Shown here: positions 17,302-24,768 of the stretch, piece after piece
How positions within the stretch are numbered: the stretch's first letter is position 1
Layout of the letters: each line of letters starts with the position of its first letter
Source: Pseudomonadales bacterium
Lineage (GTDB): Bacteria > Pseudomonadota > Gammaproteobacteria > Pseudomonadales > Azotimanducaceae
Assembly: GCA_022825925.1 (NCBI GenBank)
Contig: JAJDVW010000162.1
Location: 1-64,000, forward strand
DNA length: 64,000 nucleotides
Direction of reading: 5' to 3'
Translations under genes and position numbers: made by a program
Notes under the pieces: generated by a model
What the model was told of the DNA's origin: nothing
What the model saw: the letters and a program-made list of their open reading frames with translations, nothing else
Databases searched by the model: none

Positions 17302-17467
17302 CGGCCAAGCCGGCCGGCACGCGCCGCCGCCCGCGGGCGGCGGGGGAGCGGGTCGTAGAGGAGTCGGGATCCGCAGCGACAGGCACCGCGGGCGCCGCGC
17401 CGGTTCCCTTACCTGAAAGGCCCGGAAGGCCCGAAGGCAGAGTGCCCCCGGAGGCCTGGCGGGGTGC

Positions 17468-17728
17468 CTAGCGCCGCATGCGGTCGCCGCGGGGACGCGC
17501 CTGGTTGACCGTGATCATGCGTCCCTGGAGCTGCGTCGAGTTCAACTCCTTGATCGCGCGGTCCGCTTCCCCGTTGTTCGGCATCTCGACGAAACCGAAC
17601 CCCTTCGAACGCCCGGTCTCCCGGTCCATGATGACCGTGGCGTCCTGCACATGGCCGTATTCGCCAAACAGCTCCGACAGGTCCTCGGAGGTGATGCCGT
17701 ATGGCATGTTGCCGATGTAGATTCTCAA
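17468..17728 (-). CDS. RNA-binding protein with a single RRM domain
   Basis: An 86-residue protein that is essentially one RNA recognition motif: RNP2 is IYIGNM at the N-terminus and RNP1 is KGFGFVEM in the middle. It ends with a basic tail (ARPRGDRMRR). Small bacterial RRM proteins of this type bind single-stranded RNA and are often cold- or stress-linked. The start is a TTG at 17728, because the family begins two or three residues before the first strand and no ATG or GTG is suitably placed; the next ATG would cut the first strand. No strong ribosome site is visible. Confidence 0.9.
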   Translation of the reverse strand: MRIYIGNMPYGITSEDLSELFGEYGHVQDATVIMDRETGRSKGFGFVEMPNNGEADRAIKELNSTQLQGRMITVNQARPRGDRMRR

Positions 17729-18024
17729 GTGCTTCGTCTCCCGTCCAAGTCCAACTCCGTCACCTCATCGACGCCCACGGCTTCGATTCACAGTACGCAC
17801 AAACCCTCAAGGCCCGCGAGGACGCAGGCTTTCGTTCCGGGGCAAGGACGTATCTATGGATCAGGAGCCCGAGGAGGCCAACGGCGGCTGGAGTCAATCC
17901 GTTGCATACTAGCAGCGATGGTGTCGGGCGGCCAGCAATAGTTCATGACCAATTCACGGCGGCCTGACGTGCCCCGCGCCCTCGACCGCTCCCATGACCT
18001 CCCGCCGCGCGCCGCCACCCCTCC

Positions 18025-19335
18025 ATGAGCGAACCCGCAGCGGACGCCGCTCCCCAGCGCGAATTCTCTCCGCGTTACCGCGCCTACGTCCTCTTCGTGC
18101 TGATGGGCGTGAACCTCTTCAACTTCGGGGACCGGGCGATCCTCGGCGTCCTCATCCAGCCCATCAAGGAGGAACTCGGGGCCAGCGACACCGAGATGGG
18201 CATCCTCACCGGCCTCGCGTTCGCCATCTTCTACGCGATCTGCGGATTCCCGATCGCGCGCCTGGCGGACCGGGGCCTGCGGGTGCGCGTCATCGCCTGG
18301 GCGATGGCGATCTGGAGCCTCATGACCGCGGTGTCGGGCTTGGCCGGGGCCTACTGGCACCTGCTCCTCGCCCGCATCGGCGTCGGCATCGGAGAAGCGG
18401 GGGGCAGTCCCCCGTCCCAGGCGCTGCTGGCCGACTACTTCCCCATCGAACAGCGCGCGCGGGCCATCGCCGTGTTCGTCGCGGGCGCGCACATCGGCAT
18501 CTTCCTCGGCACGCTGCTCGCCGGCTACATCGGCCACGAGTACGGGTGGCGCACCGCCTTCATCGTGCTCGGGTTGCCGGGGGTGGCCTTCGCCCTGCTG
18601 GTGCGGTACACCGTCGTGGAAGCCCCGCCGCGCGGGCGCGTGGAGAGCGCGGCGTCCCCCCTGCGCAGCGGGTCCCTGTGGCAGGCCACCCGGCACCTGT
18701 TCGAAGGACGCGCGTTCCGCCACCTCATGATCGCGGTGGGCATCCTGTGGTTCAGCAACGTGGGGGCGGGCCAGTGGCACGCTCCGTTCCTGCAGCGGTC
18801 CCACGGCCTCTCCCTGAAGGAGGTCGGCTTGCTGCTGAGCCTCCTCAGCATCCCGAACCTGATCGCCGTCATGGTCGGCGGCGTCATCGCCGACCGGCTG
18901 TCGAGGCGCAACGCCGCGTGGCAGGTGTACGTGCCCCTGCTCGGCACGCTGATCTCCATTCCCTTCCTGCTGGGTTTCTACCTGGCCCCGACCTGGCAGC
19001 TCGCCTTCGCTTCCGCCGTGCTCGCGATGCTCGCCGCGGGCGTCTTCGCGGGCGTGCTGCTGGCGGCGGTGCAGGGTCTCGTCGGGCCGCATGCGCGGGC
19101 ACTCGCCGGCGCGATCCTGATGTTCTCCTCCAACCTGATCGGCGTCGGGCTCGGGCCGTTTGCCGTTGGCGCGCTGTCCGACCTCCTGGCCCCGGCCTTC
19201 GGGGACGAGTCCCTCCGCTGGGCGCTGGTGCTGATGAAAGCGCTGCCGCTGCTGGCCGTCTGGCACATGTGGCTGGCGGCGCGCGTGTTCACCGAGGAGC
19301 TGCGGGAGGCGCCCCCCACCGCGGCGCAACCGTGA
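18025..19335 (+). CDS. MFS transporter, spinster-like, first gene of a modABC operon
   Basis: A 436-residue 12-helix carrier, with YVLFVLMGVNLFNFGDRAIL at helix 1, EMGILTGLAFAIFYAICGF, RIGVGIGEAGGSPPSQALL and a long hydrophobic C-terminal half. It is a close relative of the carrier at 4560. Its stop codon overlaps the GTG start of modA (GTGA), so translation of the two is coupled, an unusual partner for molybdate uptake genes. Transport substrate cannot be inferred. The 296 bases upstream to the RRM gene contain no recognisable gene and presumably hold the operon promoter; no Mo-box was identified by eye. Confidence 0.9.
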   Translation: MSEPAADAAPQREFSPRYRAYVLFVLMGVNLFNFGDRAILGVLIQPIKEELGASDTEMGILTGLAFAIFYAICGFPIARLADRGLRVRVIAWAMAIWSLMTAVSGLAGAYWHLLLARIGVGIGEAGGSPPSQALLADYFPIEQRARAIAVFVAGAHIGIFLGTLLAGYIGHEYGWRTAFIVLGLPGVAFALLVRYTVVEAPPRGRVESAASPLRSGSLWQATRHLFEGRAFRHLMIAVGILWFSNVGAGQWHAPFLQRSHGLSLKEVGLLLSLLSIPNLIAVMVGGVIADRLSRRNAAWQVYVPLLGTLISIPFLLGFYLAPTWQLAFASAVLAMLAAGVFAGVLLAAVQGLVGPHARALAGAILMFSSNLIGVGLGPFAVGALSDLLAPAFGDESLRWALVLMKALPLLAVWHMWLAARVFTEELREAPPTAAQP

Positions 19336-20123
19336 TCCCGCGCGCGGGCATCCTGTTCGTATCGATATCGCTGCTGGCGGCGCCGGCGGCCGCCGCGGAA
19401 GCCTTGATCGCCGTGGCCGCCAACTTCGCCGGCGCGATGGCCGAGCTCCAAGTCGCTTTCGAGCGCGCCGGTGCGCACCGTCTCCGGGTGTCCGCGGGAG
19501 CGACCGGCACGCTCTACGCCCAGGCGACCCACGGTGCCCCCTACGACATCCTGATGGCGGCCGACCGCGTCCGCCCGGAACGACTCGAGGCGGTCGGCCT
19601 CGCCGTTCCCGGTTCGCGACGCACGTACGCCGTCGGGCGTCTCGTGCTCTGGAGCGCCGAGCCGGACCGCGTCGCGGGGGACGGAGTCGAAATCCTTCGC
19701 TTGGGAGACTTCCGCAGGCTCGCCATCGCCAACCCCGAACTCGCCCCGTACGGCGCCGCGGCGCGGGAAGCGCTGGGCGCGCTGGGGCTCCACGACGCGC
19801 TCCGGGACCGCATCGTCATGGGCGAGAACATCGGGCAGGCGCATGCGCTCGTCGCCACCGGGAACGCCGAACTCGGCTTCGTGGCGCTCTCCCAGCTCAC
19901 CAGGACCGGAGCCGCGATGACCGGCAGCCAGTGGCCGGTCCCCGAGACGCTGCATGCGCCCATACGACAGGACCTGGTGCTGCTGCGGCGCGGCGCCGGC
20001 AATGCCGCCGCGCGCGCGTTCCTCGAGTTCCTGGAGACGCCGGCCGCACGCCGCATCCTGGTTGCCGCCGGCTACCGGGCGCCTTCGGCTCCGGCGCCGC
20101 CGCAGGGCGTGGAAGCGGGCTGA
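19332..20123 (+). CDS. modA: Molybdate ABC transporter substrate-binding protein
   Basis: A 263-residue periplasmic binding protein started by the GTG at 19332, overlapping the MFS stop. The signal peptide ends near AAAAEA. The mature part has the ModA pattern: IAVAANFAGAMAELQVAF, RVSAGATGTLYAQATHGAP, DILMAADRVRPERLE, LAIANPELAPYGAAAREAL, GENIGQAHALVATGNAELG and a terminal LEFLETPAARRIL. It binds molybdate or tungstate oxyanions in the periplasm and delivers them to ModB/ModC. Followed by modB with a TGATG overlap. Confidence 0.93.
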   Translation: MIPRAGILFVSISLLAAPAAAAEALIAVAANFAGAMAELQVAFERAGAHRLRVSAGATGTLYAQATHGAPYDILMAADRVRPERLEAVGLAVPGSRRTYAVGRLVLWSAEPDRVAGDGVEILRLGDFRRLAIANPELAPYGAAAREALGALGLHDALRDRIVMGENIGQAHALVATGNAELGFVALSQLTRTGAAMTGSQWPVPETLHAPIRQDLVLLRRGAGNAAARAFLEFLETPAARRILVAAGYRAPSAPAPPQGVEAG

Positions 20124-20791
20124 TGGACGCGGGCGCCGTGGGGCTGACGCTGCACCTGGCAGCCGTCACCACCCTGGTTCTCCTGCTCCTCGGGACTCCG
20201 CTGGCGTGGTGGCTCGCGACGACGCGCAGCGTGCTTCGGCCGGCCGTGGAAGCCCTGACCGCCCTGCCGCTGGTCCTGCCGCCCACGGTGCTCGGGTTCT
20301 ACCTCCTGATCCTGCTCAATCCCACGGCGCCGATCGGCGCCTTCTGGGTCGAAGCGACCGGCACCACGCTGACGTTCTCGTTCGCGGGGCTCGTGGTGGG
20401 TTCGGTGATCTACTCGCTGCCTTTCATGGTGCAGCCGCTCCACGGGGCGTTCGCCGCGGTCGGGCGTGGCCCGCTCGAGGCCGCCGCGAGTCTCCGCGCG
20501 CGCCCCCTGGACGCCTTCTTCACCGTGGCCGTCCCGCTCTCCGTGCGCGGCTTCGTCACCGCCTGCGTGCTGACGTTCGCGCACACGGTGGGCGAGTTCG
20601 GCGTCGTGCTGATGATCGGCGGCAACATCCCCGGAGAGACCCGCGTGGTCTCGATCGCCATCTACGAACACGTGGAGACCCTGCGCTACGCCGACGCCCA
20701 CGTGCTCTCCGCGGCGCTGCTCGGCTTCTCCTTTCTCGTCCTGCTCGCCGTCTACGGCATGAACCGGCGGTTCCCCGTCCGTGCCTTCTGA
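20123..20791 (+). CDS. modB: Molybdate ABC transporter permease
   Basis: A 222-residue inner-membrane permease with about five helices, starting at the ATG that overlaps the modA stop. The BPD_transp_1 signature lies in GPLEAAASLRARPLDAFFTV (the EAA loop contacting the ATPase). PLVLPPTVLGFYLLILL, AHTVGEFGVVLMIGGNIPG and YEHVETLRYADAH are typical of ModB. The earlier in-frame ATG lies inside modA and is rejected. modC begins 11 bases before its stop. Confidence 0.94.
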   Translation: MDAGAVGLTLHLAAVTTLVLLLLGTPLAWWLATTRSVLRPAVEALTALPLVLPPTVLGFYLLILLNPTAPIGAFWVEATGTTLTFSFAGLVVGSVIYSLPFMVQPLHGAFAAVGRGPLEAAASLRARPLDAFFTVAVPLSVRGFVTACVLTFAHTVGEFGVVLMIGGNIPGETRVVSIAIYEHVETLRYADAHVLSAALLGFSFLVLLAVYGMNRRFPVRAF

Positions 20792-21866
20792 CCTCGACAT
20801 CGACCTTTCCGTCGCCCTCGGCGACTTCCGGCTCGACGTGGCCGAGCGTCTCCCGTTCGCCGGCATCACCGGCGTGTTCGGGCCGAGCGCGAGCGGCAAG
20901 AGCACGCTGCTGCGCGCGCTCGCCGGGTTCGAGCCCGCCCGCGGCCGCATCGTCGTGGCCGGGGAGACCTGGCTCGACACCGGGCGCGGGATCGCGGTGC
21001 CGCCCTATCGCCGCCGGGTCGGCTTCCTGTTCCAGGACGCGCGCCTGTTCGCCCATCAGGACGTGGCCGGCAACCTCGCCTACGCGGCGCGGCGCGCCGG
21101 CGACGCCGACCCGGCCATCTCCTTCGACGACATGGTCGGGGCCTTCGACCTCGAACCCCTGCTCCCGCGACGCGTCGAAGCCCTCTCGGGCGGAGAGCGC
21201 CAGCGCGTCGCCCTGGCGCGGACGCTGTTGACGCGGCCGGCGCTGCTGCTCCTCGACGAACCCCTGGCGGCGCTCGATCTTTACCGCAAGGCCGAGATCC
21301 TGCCGTACCTCGAGTCCCTGTCATCGCGGTTCCACGTCCCGACCCTCTACGTCAGCCACGCCATCGACGAGGTCGCCCGGCTCGCCGACCGCACGCTCGT
21401 GCTCACGGAGGGCCGCGTGCGGGCATTCGGACCGACTCCGGCGGTACTGGAACGGCTCGACGTCCAGTCCATCGCCGGGCCGCTGGAGGCGAGCGTGGTG
21501 ATCGAGGCGCGGGTCACGGGGCATGACACGGCCTATCGGCTGACCCAACTCGACGTCGGGGGGGAGACCCTGTCGCTGCCGGAGGCTTCGCACCTTGATA
21601 CGGGCGCCACCGCCCGCCTGCGGGTCCGCGCACGGGACGTGGCGGTCGCCACGGCACGGCCGGGCGCCCTCAGCATCCGCAACGTCCTCGAAGGCACCGT
21701 CGTGGAACTGGTCGCCGATCCCGATTCGCCTTTCGCCGAGGTGCTCGTCGACGTGGCGGGACAGCACCTGCGGGCGCGCATCACCCGTGCGGCGGCGGAC
21801 GAACTGGCGCTCGAAGAAGGCCAGCGGGTCTACGCGTTGGTCAAGAGCGTGAGCCTCGACGGGTGA
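20781..21866 (+). CDS. modC: Molybdate ABC transporter ATP-binding protein
   Basis: A 361-residue ATPase beginning at a GTG inside the end of modB. Walker A is GPSASGKST, the Q-loop region is GFLFQDARLF, the signature is LSGGERQRVALART, Walker B is LLLLDEPLAALD, and the H-loop is YVSHAIDE. The C-terminal third is the regulatory TOBE/Mop domain (ARLRVRARDVAVATA, GTVVELVADPDSPFAEVLVD) that senses oxyanion in ModC. It completes a compact four-gene operon with overlapping ends; no modE regulator is adjacent. Confidence 0.95.
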   Translation: MPSDLDIDLSVALGDFRLDVAERLPFAGITGVFGPSASGKSTLLRALAGFEPARGRIVVAGETWLDTGRGIAVPPYRRRVGFLFQDARLFAHQDVAGNLAYAARRAGDADPAISFDDMVGAFDLEPLLPRRVEALSGGERQRVALARTLLTRPALLLLDEPLAALDLYRKAEILPYLESLSSRFHVPTLYVSHAIDEVARLADRTLVLTEGRVRAFGPTPAVLERLDVQSIAGPLEASVVIEARVTGHDTAYRLTQLDVGGETLSLPEASHLDTGATARLRVRARDVAVATARPGALSIRNVLEGTVVELVADPDSPFAEVLVDVAGQHLRARITRAAADELALEEGQRVYALVKSVSLDG

Positions 21867-21912
21867 AACCGTAGAATCCAACCCGTTACCACCGCCGATC
21901 AACGGAGGGCCC

Positions 21913-22338
21913 ATGGCCATCAAGAGCATCTTCGCCGCCGTGGAGGCGGTAAAGCAGGACATCGAGAACCTCTCCGTCGAGGAACTCAAGAGCGAGCTCG
22001 CGGCCGGCGAAGACGTGCTCCTGCTGGACATTCGCGAGATCCAGGAGCAGGTCGACCTCGGCACGATCCCGGGCGCGCGGCATGCGCCCCGCGGCATGCT
22101 CGAGTTCTGGGCCGACCCGGGGAGTCCCTACTACCGGGACTGGTTCCAGGAGGACCGCCGCACCGTGCTGTTCTGCGCCGCCGGCGGTCGCTCCGCGCTC
22201 GCCGTACAGGCGCTCGCCGACATGGGGTTCAGCAACGTGGCCCATCTCGAGGCGGGCTTCGGCGGCTGGCGCGACGCCGGCCAGGAAGTCGAGGACGTCA
22301 GCGCCACGAGCCGCTGGGTGCGGCGCGAGAAGCCCTGA
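21913..22338 (+). CDS. Rhodanese-like domain protein
   Basis: A 141-residue protein with one rhodanese domain (VLLLDIREIQEQVDLGTIPG, HAPRGMLEFWAD, FCAAGGRSALAVQALADMG, HLEAGFGGWRDAG). The active-site loop CAAGGRS carries the catalytic cysteine, so sulfurtransferase activity is plausible. An N-terminal helix (VEAVKQDIENLSVEELKSEL) precedes it. The ATG at 21913 follows GGAGGG. It lies 46 bases after modC; sulfur transfer could serve molybdenum-cofactor maturation, but this is only suggested by proximity. Confidence 0.93.
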   Translation: MAIKSIFAAVEAVKQDIENLSVEELKSELAAGEDVLLLDIREIQEQVDLGTIPGARHAPRGMLEFWADPGSPYYRDWFQEDRRTVLFCAAGGRSALAVQALADMGFSNVAHLEAGFGGWRDAGQEVEDVSATSRWVRREKP

Positions 22339-22388
22339 CGGCGGGGCGCTATCATTCCACGCTCGCGCCTCACCGGGAAGGAAACACC

Positions 22389-24056
22389 ATGACCCACGAT
22401 CTCGTCATTCGCGGCGGAACCATCGTCGACGGAACCGGCGCGCCGCCGTTCGAGGCGGATGTCGCGGTGGACGGCGACCGCATCGTGCAGGTCGGCGACG
22501 TCCCGAAGTCGGGCAAGGAGGAGATCTCCGCGCGCGGCCTCGCGGTCTCGCCCGGTTTCATCGACCTGCACACGCATCTCGACGCCCAGATCGGCTGGGA
22601 CCCGCAGGTCACTTCCGTCTCCTGGCACGGCGTCACCACCGCGCTGCTCGGCAACTGCGGCGTCACCTTCGCACCCTGCAAGGCGACCGACCGGGAGTTC
22701 CTCGCCGGCATGATGGAGACCGTCGAGGACATTCCGAAGAACGCGATCCTCCACGGCCTCCCCTGGAACTGGGAGTCCTACGGGGGCTACCTCGATGCAC
22801 TCGAGGAACTCGGTCCGTCCATCAACATCGCCGGCCTCGTCGGCCACTGCGCGATCCGCTTCTACGTCATGGGCGAGCGTGCCGTGGAGGAACCCGCCAC
22901 CGAGGACGAGATTCGCCAGATCGCCGAGTTGGCGGGGCAGTCCGTCGCGGAAGGCGCGGTCGGCTTCTCCACGAACCGCCTGCCCCAGCACGTGCTGCCC
23001 GACGGACGTTCCATTCCCGGCACGTTCGCGGAACGCGATGAGCTGCGGGCGGTCGCTCGCGCCGTGGGCGCACACGGCGGCCTCATGCAGACGGTCTCCG
23101 ACTTCCGCGACTTCGACGCGGAACTGGACCTGATCGCGGACGAAGCGCGCATGGCGCGCGGCGCCCTGTTCAGCTCGGCCGTCGAGATCGGCCACGAGCG
23201 CCTGAACGAGCGCGTCATGCAGATGCGGGCCGAGGGACTCAACGTCACGTCGGTGACCGTGCCGCGCAGCGGCGGCGGCGTCGGCGGCCTGTCGACGGAC
23301 CGGTTCTTCCCGGCCCGGATACCGGTCCAGGCCTGGCAGGCGGTGCGCGATCTCGACCCGGATGCGCGGCTGGCCGCCATCCGCGACCCGGACACGCGCC
23401 AGCGCATCGTCGACGAGGTGAAGGGACTCGGCGACGCGGCCGAACAGGCGCGGCGCTGGTTCTACCTCGGGGACGGAGCGCGTCCGCACTACACGCGGGG
23501 CCTGAACGAGAGCCTGCATCACCTCGCCCAGGCCGCCGGCGAACATCCGGTGGAGACGTTCCTGCGCATCACCGACGAGACCGACGGCCGGGCGCTATTC
23601 CACATGCGCGGCTTCAACGTCGACCTCGAAGCCCTCGAGCAGCTCATCACGACCGAGTGGGCCATGCCCGGGCTCGGCGACGCGGGCGCCCACGTCAGCC
23701 AGATGATCGACTCAGGCTGGTCCACGTTCATCCTCTCGCACTGGCACCGGGACACCGGCGTCTACTCGCTGCAGGAGGCGGTCCGCCGCATGACTTCCGT
23801 GCCGGCCGGCGTGCTGGGGCTCGACGACCGCGGCGTGCTCGCCGTCGGCAAGCGGGCGGACATCAACGTGTTCGACGTCGACGCCGTCGAGGAACGGATG
23901 CCGACGCTCGTACACGACTTCCCGTTCGGCGCGCCGCGCTTCATCCAGCGCGCCGCCGGGTATCACGCCACGGTGTGCAACGGGGCGGTCGTGCTGCGCG
24001 ACGATGAGCTGACTGGCGCGCGGGCGGGGCGTGTCCTTCGTAACGGGATTCCCTGA
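22389..24056 (+). CDS. N-acyl-D-amino-acid deacylase family amidohydrolase
   Basis: A 555-residue member of the D-aminoacylase branch of the amidohydrolase superfamily. The N-terminal composite beta-sandwich (LVIRGGTIVDGTGAPPFEAD) is followed by the metal motif FIDLHTHLDAQ. The branch marker is SWHGVTTALLGNCGVTFAPC. Later come GALFSSAVEIGH, PGLGDAGAHVSQMID with the final aspartate, and the C-terminal RGVLAVGKRADINVFD. It probably hydrolyses N-acyl-D-amino acids or similar amides in the cytoplasm (no signal peptide). It starts 50 bases after the rhodanese gene on the same strand. Confidence 0.92.
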   Translation: MTHDLVIRGGTIVDGTGAPPFEADVAVDGDRIVQVGDVPKSGKEEISARGLAVSPGFIDLHTHLDAQIGWDPQVTSVSWHGVTTALLGNCGVTFAPCKATDREFLAGMMETVEDIPKNAILHGLPWNWESYGGYLDALEELGPSINIAGLVGHCAIRFYVMGERAVEEPATEDEIRQIAELAGQSVAEGAVGFSTNRLPQHVLPDGRSIPGTFAERDELRAVARAVGAHGGLMQTVSDFRDFDAELDLIADEARMARGALFSSAVEIGHERLNERVMQMRAEGLNVTSVTVPRSGGGVGGLSTDRFFPARIPVQAWQAVRDLDPDARLAAIRDPDTRQRIVDEVKGLGDAAEQARRWFYLGDGARPHYTRGLNESLHHLAQAAGEHPVETFLRITDETDGRALFHMRGFNVDLEALEQLITTEWAMPGLGDAGAHVSQMIDSGWSTFILSHWHRDTGVYSLQEAVRRMTSVPAGVLGLDDRGVLAVGKRADINVFDVDAVEERMPTLVHDFPFGAPRFIQRAAGYHATVCNGAVVLRDDELTGARAGRVLRNGIP

Positions 24057-24082
24057 CGGTCGCGATGCCGCCCCGGCGACCG
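24057..24082. terminator. Hairpin between convergent deacylase and antitoxin genes
   Basis: CGGTCGC and GCGACCG (perfect 7-bp arms, 12-base loop) begin right after the deacylase stop and end eight bases before the antitoxin stop. No T-tract follows, so it is only a plausible two-way terminator. The arms resemble the first hairpin of the two dispersed repeats. Confidence 0.45.
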
Positions 24083-24089
24083 CCCTCTC

Positions 24090-24374
24090 TTAGCCACCGC
24101 CCCGAACCAGGTCCACGGTGAGCCGCGAGCCGGTCGCTTCGGCATAGCGGCGCAGCGTCGCGAACGACGGCGACACTCGCCCGCCTTCCAGCCGCGCTAC
24201 CGCAGACTGGGTCGTCCCAAGCCGCCGCGCAAGTTCCGCCTGCGTGAGCTTCGCCGCCGTACGGGCGCGGACCAGAGCTTCGATGAGTGCGTACTCTTCC
24301 TCGATCCGAGCGTACTCCTCACGGAACTCCGGGTCCTCCATGAAACGCTTCTTCAGTTCCTGCAATTTCGTCAT
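24090..24374 (-). CDS. XRE-family antitoxin (HigA-like)
   Basis: A 94-residue protein with an N-terminal helical region (MTKLQELKKRFMEDPEFREE) and a Cro/C1-type helix-turn-helix (LTQAELARRLGTTQSAVARL, then SFATLRRYAEATG). It is the usual second gene of a toxin-first (higBA order) pair, binding the toxin and repressing the shared promoter. The ATG at 24374 is chosen over the longer frame because it overlaps the original stop of the toxin reading frame (ATGA) and gives the standard antitoxin length. Confidence 0.9.
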   Translation of the reverse strand: MTKLQELKKRFMEDPEFREEYARIEEEYALIEALVRARTAAKLTQAELARRLGTTQSAVARLEGGRVSPSFATLRRYAEATGSRLTVDLVRGGG

Positions 24375-24699
24375 CGTCTCACCTGCCTCATCCGCCTCTT
24401 TGCCGTCGCCAACGCGCGACGCGGCGTCTTGCGCGACTTCTTGGCACGTGCAGCACCACAACCCGCTGTTCCGCTGCCGTTATGTAGATTCCCCGCGCGA
24501 TACCTCCCTCAGCCCGGACGCGCAACTCCCAGAGCTTGCCTTCGAGATGCCTGACATGCGGTGCCCGTAGCGACTCCAACCCGACGTTTTCCACCGCTTC
24601 CAGCAGTCGGACCAGCCGGGCACGCAACGCGACCGGCAGAGTTCCGATCTCGGCGTCGACGGCCGACACGGTTTCGACCGTCCACCCCATGCCTGTCAT
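24371..24699 (-). pseudogene. Gp49/HigB-like toxin with a C-terminal frameshift
   Basis: The frame from 24699 reads RLVRLLEAVENVGLESLR, HLEGKLWELRVRAEGG and QRVVVLHV, matching the phage Gp49-like (HigB/RelE superfamily) mRNA-interferase fold. After LHV the open frame continues into a non-family tail, ending at 24388. In the neighbouring frame the sequence continues KKSRKTPRRALATAKRR, the conserved basic C-terminus of this family, and stops at 24371 in a 4-base overlap with the antitoxin ATG. A one-base loss (or two-base gain) near 24441-24446 therefore separates the two parts. The toxin is probably inactive, unless the shift is a sequencing error or is bypassed by ribosomal frameshifting. Confidence 0.85.
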
Positions 24700-24716
24700 A
24701 TAGCGTATCCGCTATA
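24699..24716. promoter_or_regulatory. Operator of the toxin-antitoxin pair
   Basis: TATAGCG-TATC-CGCTATA is a perfect 7-bp inverted repeat at the toxin start. It lies directly upstream of an alternative toxin ATG at 24690 and overlaps a likely AT-rich -10 region. This is the expected place for autoregulation by the XRE antitoxin. Confidence 0.7.
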
Positions 24717-24768
24717 CCTGTTTCAAGTACCGGGTTTGACCATCATCGCCTCGGCGTCCCCCGCGACG

